Shown: piece after piece, positions 1 to 9,113 of the stretch
Position numbering within the stretch: the stretch's first letter is position 1
Layout: every line of letters begins with the position of its first letter
NCBI RefSeq assembly: GCF_002858765.1
Contig: NZ_PJRP01000004.1
Span: forward strand, 292,636 to 356,635
DNA length: 64,000 nucleotides
From: Cupriavidus pauculus
GTDB taxonomy: Bacteria > Pseudomonadota > Gammaproteobacteria > Burkholderiales > Burkholderiaceae
Direction: 5' to 3'
The notes under the pieces: generated by a model
What the model was told of the DNA's origin: nothing
What the model saw: only the letters and a program-made list of their open reading frames with translations
The model's database searches: none
Translations under genes and position numbers: made by a program

Positions 1-743
1 TGCGCCGGCCCTAGCCCACAGCGCGCACCAGTGGACCGCCTATGCGCCGGTGCCGGCCGAGATGGTCACGCGCACGCCGGCTGGCACGGTCAAGGCGGGG
101 ACGCCGCTGATCCAGCTTCGCCAGCCCGAACTCGCCAGCGAGACCATCGTCGCCCGTGCCAGCGTGGCGGGCAAAACGCGCGGCTTACCGGGCTGCGGGA
201 CTTGCGCCGAGGCATCGAGCAGCAGGCCGCCACGCTGGAAGCCCTGCAGAAAAGCCTGCCACGCGTGCGTGCCGTCCAGGCGGAAGAACGCCGCCTGTTG
301 CTGGTGGCGTCCCTCGACTGAGCCTGTGTCGATGTGCCGGACGACGTACGCGAGGGCACGTGGGTGGGACAGCAGCAGGTGCTCGGCCGGCTGGTCAACC
401 CGTCGCACTGCAGGTGGATGCCTACGTGGGCGAGGCCGACATCCAGTACCTGCGCCTTGGCGCACGCGCCTGCCTCTACGCCGAGACCCATCCGTATCGC
501 TACTGCGGAGTGATTCGCGCGATTTCCCCATCGCGCAGTGCGCACATCCCGTCTCCCCAGCTCACCACGCCGCACGGCTGACCGGAGGCGGCGCTCTATC
601 TGGTGCAGATCGACTTGTCCGGTCCATTGCCGTCGCTGTCCGAACTGCGCGGGCGCGTCCACTTTGCCGGAGAGTCGCGCAGCCGGCTTGGCGACTGGCT
701 GCGAAACGTGCTGAGTGTCGGCATTCGCGAGGTGGGGTTTTAG
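1..743 (+). pseudogene. Broken HlyD-type periplasmic adaptor gene
   Basis: Reading starts in frame 2 (a stretch containing PAGTVKAGTPLIQLRQPEL, the lipoyl/barrel-sandwich type segment), jumps to frame 1 near base 180 (coiled-coil-like LRDLRRGIEQQAATLEALQ), is stopped at 319-321, and continues in frame 3 (VDAYVGEADIQYLRLG, then after another stop at 579-581 LVQIDLSGPLPSLSELRG) ending at 741-743. The order of segments is that of membrane fusion proteins of the HlyD family, and the tail ending in GIREVGF resembles adaptors linked to peptidase M50-like partners. At least two frameshifts and two stops make it non-functional. The 5' end lies outside the window. Confidence 0.75.
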
Positions 744-997
744 CCAAGCAGCCCCGATCTACGGAATAGTGCGTGTCGATGCGGATGGCCGCCATCAGTT
801 CCAATTTGGCCGGTCAGGATCCGGCCTCGGATGGCCGATCTTGACTCGTCGGGGCTTGGCGACAAACTGGGCCCCGGCGTCTTGATAATCCCTTGAAACG
901 TCCACTGCCACTTTCTCGAGCTTGAAGTAAAGGAAGCAGACGTTCCGGGAGTGCAACATGCGGGCGCTTTCGCCGTATCAAAAGCTTATTGCGTTCC

Positions 998-3931
998 TCA
1001 TGAACCTGTCGTGCGCTGCCAGGGTGCAGTGTCCAGCAGCATCTCCTGATACAGATGGAGCGGAAAACGCAGCGTGCCCCGGAAGTTGATATGTCCGAAA
1101 TGCGCGGGCCCCATTCTCCGTAGCCAGTCATCGTCGATCTTCTGCCCCTTCTGGCGCCAGGCGTCCACTGTCACCTGCATGCGCTGCGTGTTCCATGCAA
1201 TCACCAGATTGGTGAGCAAGGTCAGTGAGCCCGAGATCGCGATCATCTCGTCACGCCGACGGCCCCGCTCTGGCGCGATCTTGCCGGTGTAGACCGCACG
1301 CTGGAGCTGATGGACTGACTCCCCGCGATTGAGCAGCGTATGCAACTCCCGCCGGAATTCAGGATTGCCAAAATAGTCGCATAGGAACAGCGTTCGCAGC
1401 AGCTTGCCGAGCTGATCAGCGGCACGATAGACGGCATCACCCTGCGCGGCGCTGCCGAAGCGCTGGAGGGCGACCACGGCGCTGACGCGTCCGGACTTGA
1501 TAGATGCCACTAGCCGCAGCAGGCCATCCCAGCCATCACGAATAGCCTTGAGAGAGATTTCATTGGCGACGACCGATGTCAGCTTGTCGGGGGCGGCCAA
1601 TCCCCGGGGCAGGTAGAGCTTGCGCTCCGCCAGGTTGCGCAGACGCGGACACAGATCGAATCCAAGCAGCTTCGCAACCGCCATGCCGACGCTCGTATAT
1701 CCATGCGTGTCGACGGAAAGCCGGAGCAAGCCGCCATCATCGCGGGTGTCATTGTGGCGTACGACGCCTTCGATCGCGACGCCAGCTTGCCGCTCGTTGA
1801 GCACGATCGGCTGGTTGTACACGATTCCGTGCTGGTCCAGCACGTGCGTATAGATCCCGACAGCATGGGTGCGCCGCCGGGGATCAGCTCGGGCATAGAA
1901 CAGGTGGGGTGAGGTGTCGAGGCTCATAGAGTCACTCGATGCTCGTTGCCCGTCTCCCCAGAGCTCGGTGATCGCGTGAGTCCGCTGGAACTCAATCACC
2001 CGATCATTGGCACGCGCCAGCCGGCCTGGCATCTCCAGCGCGCGCATCTGTGTCGAAATATGCGCCGCGTCCAGTTGGGGAATCATCGCTGCGACACCCT
2101 TGGCATCGATCTCGGTGCCGTGTGCGATCAGCGCGCCGTACAGCGCCACGAGTTCGTTCGCGTCACGCGCTCTTCGGGCGAGGAGGACCGCGCTGAAGCC
2201 GGTGTGGGCGTCCATCTCCATGATCAGATCTGCGAACTGGGCCGTACCGATGGCCTTGAACAGCGTGTCGCGTGTCTTGCGAGGTAGATCGTCCGTCGGC
2301 AGCGCCTCCAACGCCGACAGGTGCAGCGCCCCGTCTGAGCCGATCGTGACCCGGCAGGCCTCGCGCGCTTCATCCAAGGCCGCAAGACTCACCTTGAGGT
2401 GCTCGATCAGGTTGTTGACAAACGCATTGGCCGTCGATGGCAAGGCCAGCGACGACAGATGTCGGTCGCGTTCGTTTTCCCATTGCCCAGATGGAATCAG
2501 GAGTTGATCCCGTTCCCGGAAGGATAGACTGTGATGGATCCACACGGAGCCACGCCGCAGGCCTTTGCGCAGGCCGGTGAGCGCGGAGGCGTCCAATGCA
2601 CGCAGCGCACGCTTGCGATCGTCATTTTCGATAAGGTCACGCCAACTGGCGCTGGCTGGCACCTCACAGCCGCGGGGTAGCTCACTCGCACCGCTATCGC
2701 GCAATTTGCCAATGAGCGCCAATTGGCGCAGGCTCGGCTCTGCTTCCTGGCCAGCAAAATCCAGCTCCCGCAGCGATGTGAGTAGAGCTCGGATCCGTTG
2801 ATTGTCCTCAGTCAGTGTCTCGCGCACACTGGCTGCATGGCTCATGGCGGGCTTGCCAGATAAATCCTCCAGCAGCTTGCCGATCTCCGAGAGCCGCTCC
2901 TCGGCCGAGCGTTCGGGGTCGCCGACGAGCATCTTGATCGCTAGCAGGCGATCGCGGTAATCGGCGGCAGAGCGGGCCTGCTTGGTCGTGGTTTTTTCGT
3001 AGGCCCGTCGAACCAGATCGGAGACCCGGCGCCCAGTCTGGTAAAGCAGGGAGTCCGTCAATTCCAGCAAGGTCACTCGGAGGAAGAAAGTCAGCTCCAG
3101 CGTGCGCGTCGGCGCCTTCAGTTCTCTGATCTTGACGGGGCGGCGCGTCTCAATGCGCTTGGCCCAGGCCCGCTGCTTCTCCATAGGCACCGCGTCTAAT
3201 TGCCAGGTATGCGCACCGAGTTCCTTCAGAAATCGTATCTTCTCGAGCGTTTCAGTAATGGTCGTCGGACTGTGACGGGCCGGCGGGGTCTTCAGCCACT
3301 CAAGAACGGTCACTTCCGAAGTACCGTGTCGCGTCGACAGAACCGCGTCCGCGCGTGCAAGCTGAGATTCCGGGATGACGGCCTCGATCATAGCTACCAC
3401 AGCTCGCTCGATTTCCGCCCAGATCGAGCGGCCGAGATCGCGCAGCGCCCGCTCGGCCGGGATGAGGATCCGCCGCTCGTATAGCCAGGAGCGCGCGTGC
3501 TGTAGCAGGTCCTCGGGCGTCAGCGATTCCTTCGCATCCTGGCGCATCCACGCCCCAAGCCCTGCCCAATGGTCTGGCCCAATCCGTGTTAGCCCGAGAT
3601 AATCGCAGGCCCAGACTTGGTGGTCATAGAGCGTCTTGTAGCGGTGATACATGGTCCGAAGCGACGCGATGGTTGGCGTCGGCAGCCCAAGGCGCTCACC
3701 GATGTAACGCAGCAACTGACGCGGCAGGGTGCCGACGTGATCCAGCGTATGGCCGCTCGCCCGAAGAAAGACCAGCTGGATTGCCGCGCCGGCGCGCCGG
3801 TCTCGTCGAAACCGCTCATTCACCTCCACCATGTCGCGGTCGGCGAGCGCAAAGTATCGCTCCACTTCGAACTCCGACATCCGGGCGGGCAAGCGATCGA
3901 TTCCCACATAGCCAAATTCCATGCCTGGCAT
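998..3931 (-). CDS. tnpA: Tn3-family transposase
   Basis: A 977-residue protein, full length for Tn3-family TnpA (usually 950-1010). The N-terminus (FGYVGIDRLPARMSEFEVER, then ALADRDMVEVNERFR) is the DUF4158-type DNA-binding part. The C-terminal third (FLCDYFGNPEFRRELHTLLN, GESVHQLQRAVYTGKI, LVIAWNTQRMQ, GHINFRGTLRFPLH) is the RNase H-like DDE domain. It would catalyse replicative transposition. No tnpR resolvase or cargo gene of this family is adjacent. A transposon end lies just upstream of the start (3949-4094). I could not find the matching inverted end beyond the 3' end, so the element is probably incomplete or its other end is diverged. Confidence 0.95.
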   Translation of the reverse strand: MPGMEFGYVGIDRLPARMSEFEVERYFALADRDMVEVNERFRRDRRAGAAIQLVFLRASGHTLDHVGTLPRQLLRYIGERLGLPTPTIASLRTMYHRYKTLYDHQVWACDYLGLTRIGPDHWAGLGAWMRQDAKESLTPEDLLQHARSWLYERRILIPAERALRDLGRSIWAEIERAVVAMIEAVIPESQLARADAVLSTRHGTSEVTVLEWLKTPPARHSPTTITETLEKIRFLKELGAHTWQLDAVPMEKQRAWAKRIETRRPVKIRELKAPTRTLELTFFLRVTLLELTDSLLYQTGRRVSDLVRRAYEKTTTKQARSAADYRDRLLAIKMLVGDPERSAEERLSEIGKLLEDLSGKPAMSHAASVRETLTEDNQRIRALLTSLRELDFAGQEAEPSLRQLALIGKLRDSGASELPRGCEVPASASWRDLIENDDRKRALRALDASALTGLRKGLRRGSVWIHHSLSFRERDQLLIPSGQWENERDRHLSSLALPSTANAFVNNLIEHLKVSLAALDEAREACRVTIGSDGALHLSALEALPTDDLPRKTRDTLFKAIGTAQFADLIMEMDAHTGFSAVLLARRARDANELVALYGALIAHGTEIDAKGVAAMIPQLDAAHISTQMRALEMPGRLARANDRVIEFQRTHAITELWGDGQRASSDSMSLDTSPHLFYARADPRRRTHAVGIYTHVLDQHGIVYNQPIVLNERQAGVAIEGVVRHNDTRDDGGLLRLSVDTHGYTSVGMAVAKLLGFDLCPRLRNLAERKLYLPRGLAAPDKLTSVVANEISLKAIRDGWDGLLRLVASIKSGRVSAVVALQRFGSAAQGDAVYRAADQLGKLLRTLFLCDYFGNPEFRRELHTLLNRGESVHQLQRAVYTGKIAPERGRRRDEMIAISGSLTLLTNLVIAWNTQRMQVTVDAWRQKGQKIDDDWLRRMGPAHFGHINFRGTLRFPLHLYQEMLLDTAPWQRTTGS

Positions 3932-3948
3932 TTCCCTACCTCCTTGCG

Positions 3949-4094
3949 GCGGCGCGATGCGCGGGCAGCTATGTTACCGCGGGATCTCTCAGAGTCTGCC
4001 GACAATCGTCGGAGTCAACCGGCAAGCCTTGCCAGTAAAGGCTTTCAGGGATAGCGCCAGATTTAGCACGGAAAGTACGATGTACGATTACCCC
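3949..4094 (-). repeat. Tn3-type transposon end, copy A
   Basis: About 145 bp that recur as copy B at 6329-6467 in the same orientation, roughly 90% identical by eye. The outer end reads GGGGTAATCGTAC on the minus strand and is followed by CGTGCTAAAT, in keeping with the GGGG start and TAA motif of 38-bp Tn3-family terminal repeats. Copy A differs from B by a 7-bp tandem duplication of GTACGAT at the outer end, which creates an ATG at 4080. Confidence 0.75.
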
Positions 4095-4310
4095 CAGATG
4101 GCCCGCCTCGAGCTAACGTACGAGCACCTTCTGGCGATAGGATGTTTTGACGCGCTTGACGTCGCCGGCGACACTGCCTCAGGCGTGATCCGTTTCCGCG
4201 ACGCCAATGGCCACGCCTGGACCGGCCTTGGCGATTTGCCGAATTGGCTGCAGCGCGCCGTCAATGCAGGACAGTCGATCGAGCACTTCCGCGTCCGGCG
4301 AAAGGCATAG
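4080..4310 (+). CDS. Mini H-NS-like DNA-binding protein
   Basis: The 76-residue product is essentially the C-terminal DNA-binding domain of the H-NS/MvaT-like histone family: VIRFRDANGHAWTGLGDLPNWL matches the family pattern FRD..G..W.G.G..P.WL, followed by NAGQSIEHFRV like the usual GKS..DF.V ending. The N-terminal oligomerisation coiled coil of normal H-NS (about 100-130 residues) is absent. The chosen ATG at 4080 lies inside transposon end A and is preceded by GGAAAG. A second in-frame ATG is at 4098. It is probably a truncated gene re-expressed from the transposon end, or a small single-domain H-NS relative. Confidence 0.7.
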   Translation: MYDYPQMARLELTYEHLLAIGCFDALDVAGDTASGVIRFRDANGHAWTGLGDLPNWLQRAVNAGQSIEHFRVRRKA

Positions 4311-4563
4311 CTTGAGCCGAAGGCCGGTCCCGACCAAGGCCGTGTGGAACCGTCTCCCCTCGCACACAAGCGCCTAGCTGGAGCGGCCTAGGGAAACCCC
4401 GATTTGCCTACAAATTTGCCTACAGAATTAATGAGATGTTGTAGGCACACAGGGGCTTGCAGCCAGCAGAAATTCTACAGCAGCCGAGCACGAGCGATAC
4501 TTGACCAAGCCGTTAAAAGTGCTAACTTCGCAAAAATGCCCGACCGATGGTGGAGGTAAAAAA

Positions 4564-5250
4564 ATGTCTCGGATGCGCTTTTTGCTGCTCCTTGCACTCT
4601 GCGTTTTATCCTCGCTCAGTTATGGTTGGGAAGTGAAGACGAAAACGGACTCTATGACCGATGAAGTGCGACGGTCTGCCGTGACACGTAATGCACAAGG
4701 CTTCGAACTTTCGTTCTATCGCATCAGTCCCGACGGCGCCGTGTGGGCAAATTTCTCGCTGCCGGACAATTCTGATGTCCTCGGCACCCAGTCCCCGATG
4801 TACCGAATTGACCAATTGAAGCCGGTTGACTTGAATGTGGGCCGGAACTCAAAAATCGCCGGGCTTCCCGATATGGTGAGGCGCGAACCGAAGTGGATCA
4901 ATTTCTTGGTGTGGCATGGTAAGGGCCAACTGCTGACCGGAACGCTGCGAGACTTTATGGATGGGAAGAGCGTGACATTCCGCTATTACCTAGCTACAGG
5001 TGGCAGCAAGGAGACGACATTCGATTTGCGAGGTGGAAAGGAGGCCATTGCGCAGGCCGTTGGCGTGGAGGCAAATCCGGACCCTGCCGCCGTTGACCAG
5101 GAAAAGGCTCGCAAGGCCGCCATGAACGAGGCGATGGAAAAGTGCAGCCATGAGTTTAATGGTTCCGACAGACAGACAATTCTGAATCGCATGAACTGCA
5201 TGCAGCAGGCAGCGAAGGCAGCAGCAGAAGCTGAGAAGGCGGCGCGGTAG
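4564..5250 (+). CDS. Secreted protein of unknown function
   Basis: 228 residues from the ATG at 4564, chosen because GGTGGAGG lies just upstream and a clear signal peptide follows (MSRMRFLLLLALCVLSSLSYG). The central part (GFELSFYRISPDGAVWANFS, PMYRIDQLKPVDLN, KWINFLVWHGKGQ) looks like a beta-rich periplasmic domain. The C-terminal ~50 residues are Ala/Lys/Glu-rich and probably helical, with two Cys (EKCSHEF, NRMNCM). I do not recognise the family. Base composition is clearly lower in G+C than the flanks, fitting an accessory gene between the two transposon ends. Confidence 0.7.
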   Translation: MSRMRFLLLLALCVLSSLSYGWEVKTKTDSMTDEVRRSAVTRNAQGFELSFYRISPDGAVWANFSLPDNSDVLGTQSPMYRIDQLKPVDLNVGRNSKIAGLPDMVRREPKWINFLVWHGKGQLLTGTLRDFMDGKSVTFRYYLATGGSKETTFDLRGGKEAIAQAVGVEANPDPAAVDQEKARKAAMNEAMEKCSHEFNGSDRQTILNRMNCMQQAAKAAAEAEKAAR

Positions 5251-5676
5251 TCCGACGTATCTGGAATAAATATTCCTTGCCATAGTGCTTGCTGCGGTCA
5301 CAAGTGCACCGAGCGTTTGCGCCCAACGCTGCTATATCGATGTCGGGTTCCATGTACGTACCTCCTATGGAACGCAATTCATCCGCCACCACCTATTCGG
5401 AGTATTCGATTTCTTCACACGAATGACGGCAAGGGGTGCTAGCCGAAAAGGCCCTGGATTTTTGCGCCCAATCTCACTGCGCTGAAACGGCTAGCCGACG
5501 TATCCAAGCGTCCACATAAGTCGTGAATCGTCAATCACATAGAGGACTCGTTCAGTTAAATGAGCGTGTGGATTTGATCTGCCGCAAATAGCGGCGAGAC
5601 TCACCGCTCAAAATAGTGCCTGTCGCGGACGGCAATCGTGTCGTCGCGTAAGTCTTAAAGTAGGCAACGACGTACC
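5251..5676. other. Intergenic, no gene seen
   Basis: No reading frame here has a credible start, ribosome site and protein-like composition. The segment is relatively A+T-rich and lies between two transferred-looking genes. Confidence 0.5.
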
Positions 5677-6078
5677 ATGAAAGCCCCAGCAACTACCCTT
5701 ATGCTTGCCGCAGCCATTCTGGCCGGCTGTGCCGGTTCGCCGGCACGTATTTCGATGATGGATGAGGCCGAGCTTGCTCAGCAATCAAGCGACAATCTTT
5801 GCTTGGCGTACAACTTCGGCAGTAACAAAGAACGAGTTATGACCGAGCTACAGAGACGCAACGCTCTCAACGTTCGTGACCTCGATAACGTCGCCGGCAG
5901 AACCGTCCAAATCGGGATGTCCCGGACGGGACTCTATTGCTCTTGGGGTCGTCCTGCCCGGATCAACAGCACAACAACGCGCTACGGTACTCGCGAGCAG
6001 TGGGTATATGAGCGTTCAAGCGCCTCCCGGCAATACGTGTACGTGGAAAATGGCGTGGTGTCTGCATATCAGAACTAG
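5677..6078 (+). CDS. Small lipoprotein, unknown function
   Basis: 133 residues with a lipoprotein signal (MKAPATTLMLAAAILAGC, lipobox LAGC, lipidated Cys18). The C-terminal half (TVQIGMSRTGLYCSWGRP, GTREQWVYERS, YVYVENGVVSAYQN) is reminiscent of the short beta-domain of SmpA/OmlA-type lipoproteins, in which G-[MS]-[ST]...W-G-x-P is followed by a W.Y strand and a final V.NG.V...  strand. It probably sits in the outer membrane facing the periplasm. No partner genes are adjacent. Lower G+C than the window average suggests transfer. Confidence 0.75.
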   Translation: MKAPATTLMLAAAILAGCAGSPARISMMDEAELAQQSSDNLCLAYNFGSNKERVMTELQRRNALNVRDLDNVAGRTVQIGMSRTGLYCSWGRPARINSTTTRYGTREQWVYERSSASRQYVYVENGVVSAYQN

Positions 6079-6160
6079 TGGGAAAAGCGTTCCCCAGGCC
6101 GGCGAGTGACGAACTGCATTTGCGTATTGCCGTGCCGCTTCGTGTCCCACTTGCCGTAGC

Positions 6161-6307
6161 AGCACCCTTTCTTTAGAGAAAGGGGTGCTACGCTACGACG
6201 CAAATATGGGGTACGTAGCAGCCTCGTAGCAGGTGCTACGCAGCAGCCAAGATCGGTTTGCAATAAGGCGCTCCAGGTGCTACGCAAGGCGTGGGCGTAG
6301 CACCCCT
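6161..6307. repeat. Cluster of inverted GTGCTACG-type repeats
   Basis: A near-perfect hairpin (AGCACCCTTTCT at 6161-6172, loop TTAG, AGAAAGGGGTGCT at 6177-6189) overlaps a perfect 13-bp inverted repeat AGGGGTGCTACGC (6181-6193) with GCGTAGCACCCCT (6295-6307). Two further copies of AGGTGCTACGC lie between, near 6231-6241 and 6275-6285. The array ends about 20 bp before transposon end B. It may be a recombination site, a protein-binding array or a structured RNA; no gene overlaps it. Confidence 0.6.
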
Positions 6308-6328
6308 CGTGCCAGACTGAAGGACGTG

Positions 6329-6467
6329 GCGGCGCGGTGCGCGGGCAACTATGGTACCGCGGGATCTCTCAGAGTCTGCCGACGGTCGCCGGGGTGGACC
6401 GGCAATCCTTGCCAGTAAAGGCTTTCAGGGAAAGCGCCAGATTTAGCACGAAAAGTACGATTACCCC
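6329..6467 (-). repeat. Tn3-type transposon end, copy B
   Basis: Solo copy of the ~140-bp end next to tnpA (3949-4094), same orientation, with no transposase beside it. It has a single GTACGAT unit before the terminal TACCCC. It marks either a second, decayed element or a one-ended event. Confidence 0.7.
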
Positions 6468-6616
6468 TTACCGAAATCACCCTCGCTGAATTGATTCACG
6501 GCATTCTTTGGGAGCTTTCCTTCTACGGAACGCCAGAAGAGAGCGCAGCCATAGCCCATAATCTGCGGGAAATGAAAGACAGCCTAGACGACACCGACAC
6601 GCTCAAGCAAGCCTAG
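6468..6616 (+). pseudogene. Short ORF remnant cut by transposon end
   Basis: Directly beyond the CCCC of copy B an open frame encodes TEITLAELIHGILWELS, then FYGTPEESAAIAHNLREMKD and stops at 6614-6616. The composition is protein-like but there is no start codon or ribosome site outside the transposon end. It is most likely the 3' part of a small gene truncated by insertion. Family not recognised. Confidence 0.4.
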
Positions 6617-6943
6617 TCCCTCAACCGCATCGCCTGGTCTGATCGCGGCTACGGGGAGTGTGCGCACGGATGTCGATGTCGAGCGCCGACGGGAGCGAAC
6701 GCGCGGGTACGGCACTCACGACGCAGCGTTCAGCGTCGGGCAGCATCATCCAAATATGAGGACGCCGCAGCGGCTTCGGCTACGCTTGGGTAGTGTCGGT
6801 GTTGGATCGTGAGACTGGCCGGCTGCCTCGCCCCTAAATCACCCGGCCGAGAGCGATGCGTGCCACATCAGCGATGGCACGCCGGCCCGCCAGTCGAAAC
6901 ACACGGTACATGCAGCTATAAACTGCGAGAAAGCGCTTTGCCC

Positions 6944-7744
6944 TTATTTCCCGTGGCACTTCTTGAACTTCTTGCCGCTGCCGCAAGGGCACGGGTCGTT
7001 GCGGCCGGGCTGGTCGCCCTTCACCACGGCCTCCACGCGCGGGCCCAGGCTCCTCCAGATCTGGCGCAGGTCGTAGACAGCCCAGATCGCCTCGCCGAAG
7101 GTTTCCAAGCGCGCCCGGCTGGTGCTGGGCGGGCCATCCTCGCTGTACATACAGACCTCGGGCTGGCCGGTGTCGTCCTCTGTCAGGGCGACGATGCTAT
7201 CGAGCGCGTCGTCCAGCCACTGGGCGGCCTCCTTGTCGCGCGGGGCGGCCCATTCCTCGGGCCAGTTCTCCACCGCGAACATGAAGCCCAGCGCCCACAC
7301 CTGGGCAAATGACGGGATTTCCCGCCCGTCCATCTCGGCGCGCTCTTCCTGGGGCAGGCTCAAGATGGCGCCGCGCATGTCCATGGCCTCGGGATAGAAG
7401 GCGCGTTCGTCCTCCAGCGTCTCCACGGGCTGGTCGAGCTGGTACTCCACTTCGTTCCATCGGCGCTGCCACAACTCCATGAAGCGGGTCTGCTGGGCCG
7501 GGTCATGGAACGCGGGCAGCAACGGCAGCGGGCTGCCCTCGGCCACGTCGAGCGCCTCGCCGTCGCCCAGTAGCATGGGCAGGTAGTCGGCAGCGGGGAT
7601 GCGGCGGCGCGTGCAGACCAGGGCCGTGAGAAAGCCGTCGCAGAACTCCCATTGCGGGATTTCCTCGACGCGCTGGCGCAGGTCGTCCAGCAGATCGTCA
7701 AGCTCCTGGAGTTCGTCGGGCGTCAGGGCGGCGGCTTCGGTCAT
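6944..7744 (-). CDS. UPF0149 (YecA-type) protein with SEC-C zinc motif
   Basis: 266 residues. The N-terminal two thirds match the UPF0149 all-helical fold ([25 protein letters not shown], then [16 protein letters not shown]). The last 18 residues are a SEC-C motif with the CxCxnCH ligands ([17 protein letters not shown]), the same zinc hook that ends SecA. In related proteins this hook mediates contact with SecA or ribosome-linked partners. The cellular function of the family is not settled. Monocistronic on the minus strand. The start at 7744 is the first ATG with good family-like sequence. Confidence 0.9.
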   Translation of the reverse strand: MTEAAALTPDELQELDDLLDDLRQRVEEIPQWEFCDGFLTALVCTRRRIPAADYLPMLLGDGEALDVAEGSPLPLLPAFHDPAQQTRFMELWQRRWNEVEYQLDQPVETLEDERAFYPEAMDMRGAILSLPQEERAEMDGREIPSFAQVWALGFMFAVENWPEEWAAPRDKEAAQWLDDALDSIVALTEDDTGQPEVCMYSEDGPPSTSRARLETFGEAIWAVYDLRQIWRSLGPRVEAVVKGDQPGRNDPCPCGSGKKFKKCHGK

Positions 7745-8213
7745 AGTGCAGGTTCTCGTGGTGCGGGGTGGGGATGCGCTGAATCACATCGCCGCGAAGT
7801 ATAGCGCCGCAATAGCGCCACGTCTTTGCAGAAGTGCGTCGCACGACTTGCAAGACCATGACGTTTCGGTACCGCGCGCCAAGCCGGGAGCATCCCCGCA
7901 AGCCGTTCGCCGGAGCGGCGGCCACTTGAATCCACGGCCGAACCCCGACGTCCGATCGAAACAACCCACCGGCGCCGCAGCGCGGTCACTACCGAAAAAC
8001 CTCCCCCACTGACGACTATCTGTCCGTCGCCGCATCGCAAGAGGCGGTCCCAGCCCGTGGACGGCGGGGCAGTCGATCCGTCTGGCGACCCTGCTCGACA
8101 CCATCGCCGCGTCACCAGCCGCCGGCTGAGGTCGCCACCCCTGTGTCGCGCATCTGCGCGGTATCCCGGCATGCCTGCGACCGAATCGGAGTGCCGGTGC
8201 TCGTCGAGGTGGC
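7745..8213. other. Intergenic, no gene seen
   Basis: About 470 bp between the UPF0149 gene and the 3' end of the protease gene. Open frames exist only as GC-driven shadows. No terminator with a T-run is visible. Confidence 0.5.
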
Positions 8214-9113
8214 TCAGGGTCTGGTGAACGCGTAGCCGTCCAGGGTTGCTCCGCCGAAGTAGGTGCCGGGGAACTCGCCGAACTCCGTGAAGCACTCGCC
8301 GTTGACCGGATCGAGGATCAGCAGCCCCTCGCCCTGGATGCCAGCGATCACGACGAAGTGGGTCCCACCGCTGAGCCAGGTGATCGAGGCGACAACAGGT
8401 CGCCCGGCGTCGATTTCGGCTCTGAGGTCGGCGAGAGTCAGATCCGGTCCGTGATAGCTGGCGTAGTTGCCGACCTTCTTCAACGCGTCGGTCACCCCGC
8501 CGGACTTCAGATAGCGGGTGTCGATTCCCAGGAGGGGGTCGTCGAGCACGTAGCGGGCGCCGATGGCGTAGGGGTTGGCGTAGCGAGCGGCCAGGCCAGG
8601 ATTCTGGATCAGTGCCTGCGCCGACGGGCAGGCACTGGTGTTCGTCGGGAACCCGTTGATCTCCTGTCCGATCTTCGTCATCACCTCGCATTGCTTCCAG
8701 GTGCTTGCTGGGTCGTAGAAGTGGTCGACGGTGGCGCCGCAGGCGATCCAGCACCACTGGCCACTCTGCTGGTACTGCAACCGCACCCCGAGACGGTTGG
8801 TCACGTCCGGTACGTACGTCTGCACCTCGATCGGCTTGGTGTCGAGGACGGTGATGTCGGTGACGACGTTCAGCGGCGAGTTCCAGCCCACGTTGACGAC
8901 GAAGGTGACGCCGTGGTTGGGGTCGTAGGGTGGTCCGTGGGGGCAGACGTTGTCGGCGGAGATCGTCGCCGCACCGATGAACCGGACCTTGTTGTCGGCG
9001 TACTCCGATGCCGTGACGATGACCGTCGAGTCGTGGTCGATGGCGTCCCAGTTGAAGTTGAGGGTCGTGCGGCCCTGGAACTTCCCCCAATACTTGCGGA
9101 TGGTCAGCGGCAT
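8214..9113 (-). CDS. Papain-like cysteine protease with novel N-domain
   Basis: 299 residues in two parts. Residues 1-97 are a beta-rich domain (RKYWGKFQGRTTLNFNWDAI ... CPHGPPYDPNHGVTFVVNV). Residues 105-299 form a C39/papain-like peptidase: Q118 and C121 in QSGQWCWIAC, H252 in GGTHFVVIAGI, D268/N271 in ILDPVNG, the order and spacing of Cys-His-Asp(Asn) papain-like proteases such as AvrRpt2-type or Peptidase_C39_2 enzymes. No signal peptide or membrane segment is visible. The gene starts 10 bp after a shorter gene that encodes only the N-domain (9124-9438), and both have ribosome sites, so they are likely one operon. Codon use and the very repetitive nucleotide sequence suggest recent duplication or transfer. 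Confidence 0.85.
   Translation of the reverse strand: MPLTIRKYWGKFQGRTTLNFNWDAIDHDSTVIVTASEYADNKVRFIGAATISADNVCPHGPPYDPNHGVTFVVNVGWNSPLNVVTDITVLDTKPIEVQTYVPDVTNRLGVRLQYQQSGQWCWIACGATVDHFYDPASTWKQCEVMTKIGQEINGFPTNTSACPSAQALIQNPGLAARYANPYAIGARYVLDDPLLGIDTRYLKSGGVTDALKKVGNYASYHGPDLTLADLRAEIDAGRPVVASITWLSGGTHFVVIAGIQGEGLLILDPVNGECFTEFGEFPGTYFGGATLDGYAFTRP

Noticed and set aside
744..997. Search for the other inverted end of the Tn3 element
   Set aside because: A GGGG run at 734-737 and other G-runs do not continue with the terminal sequence seen at 4094 or 6467.
7741..9090. 449-codon minus-strand frame over the protease region
   Set aside because: Arg/Pro-rich shadow; the overlapping frame carries the catalytic motifs and ribosome site.
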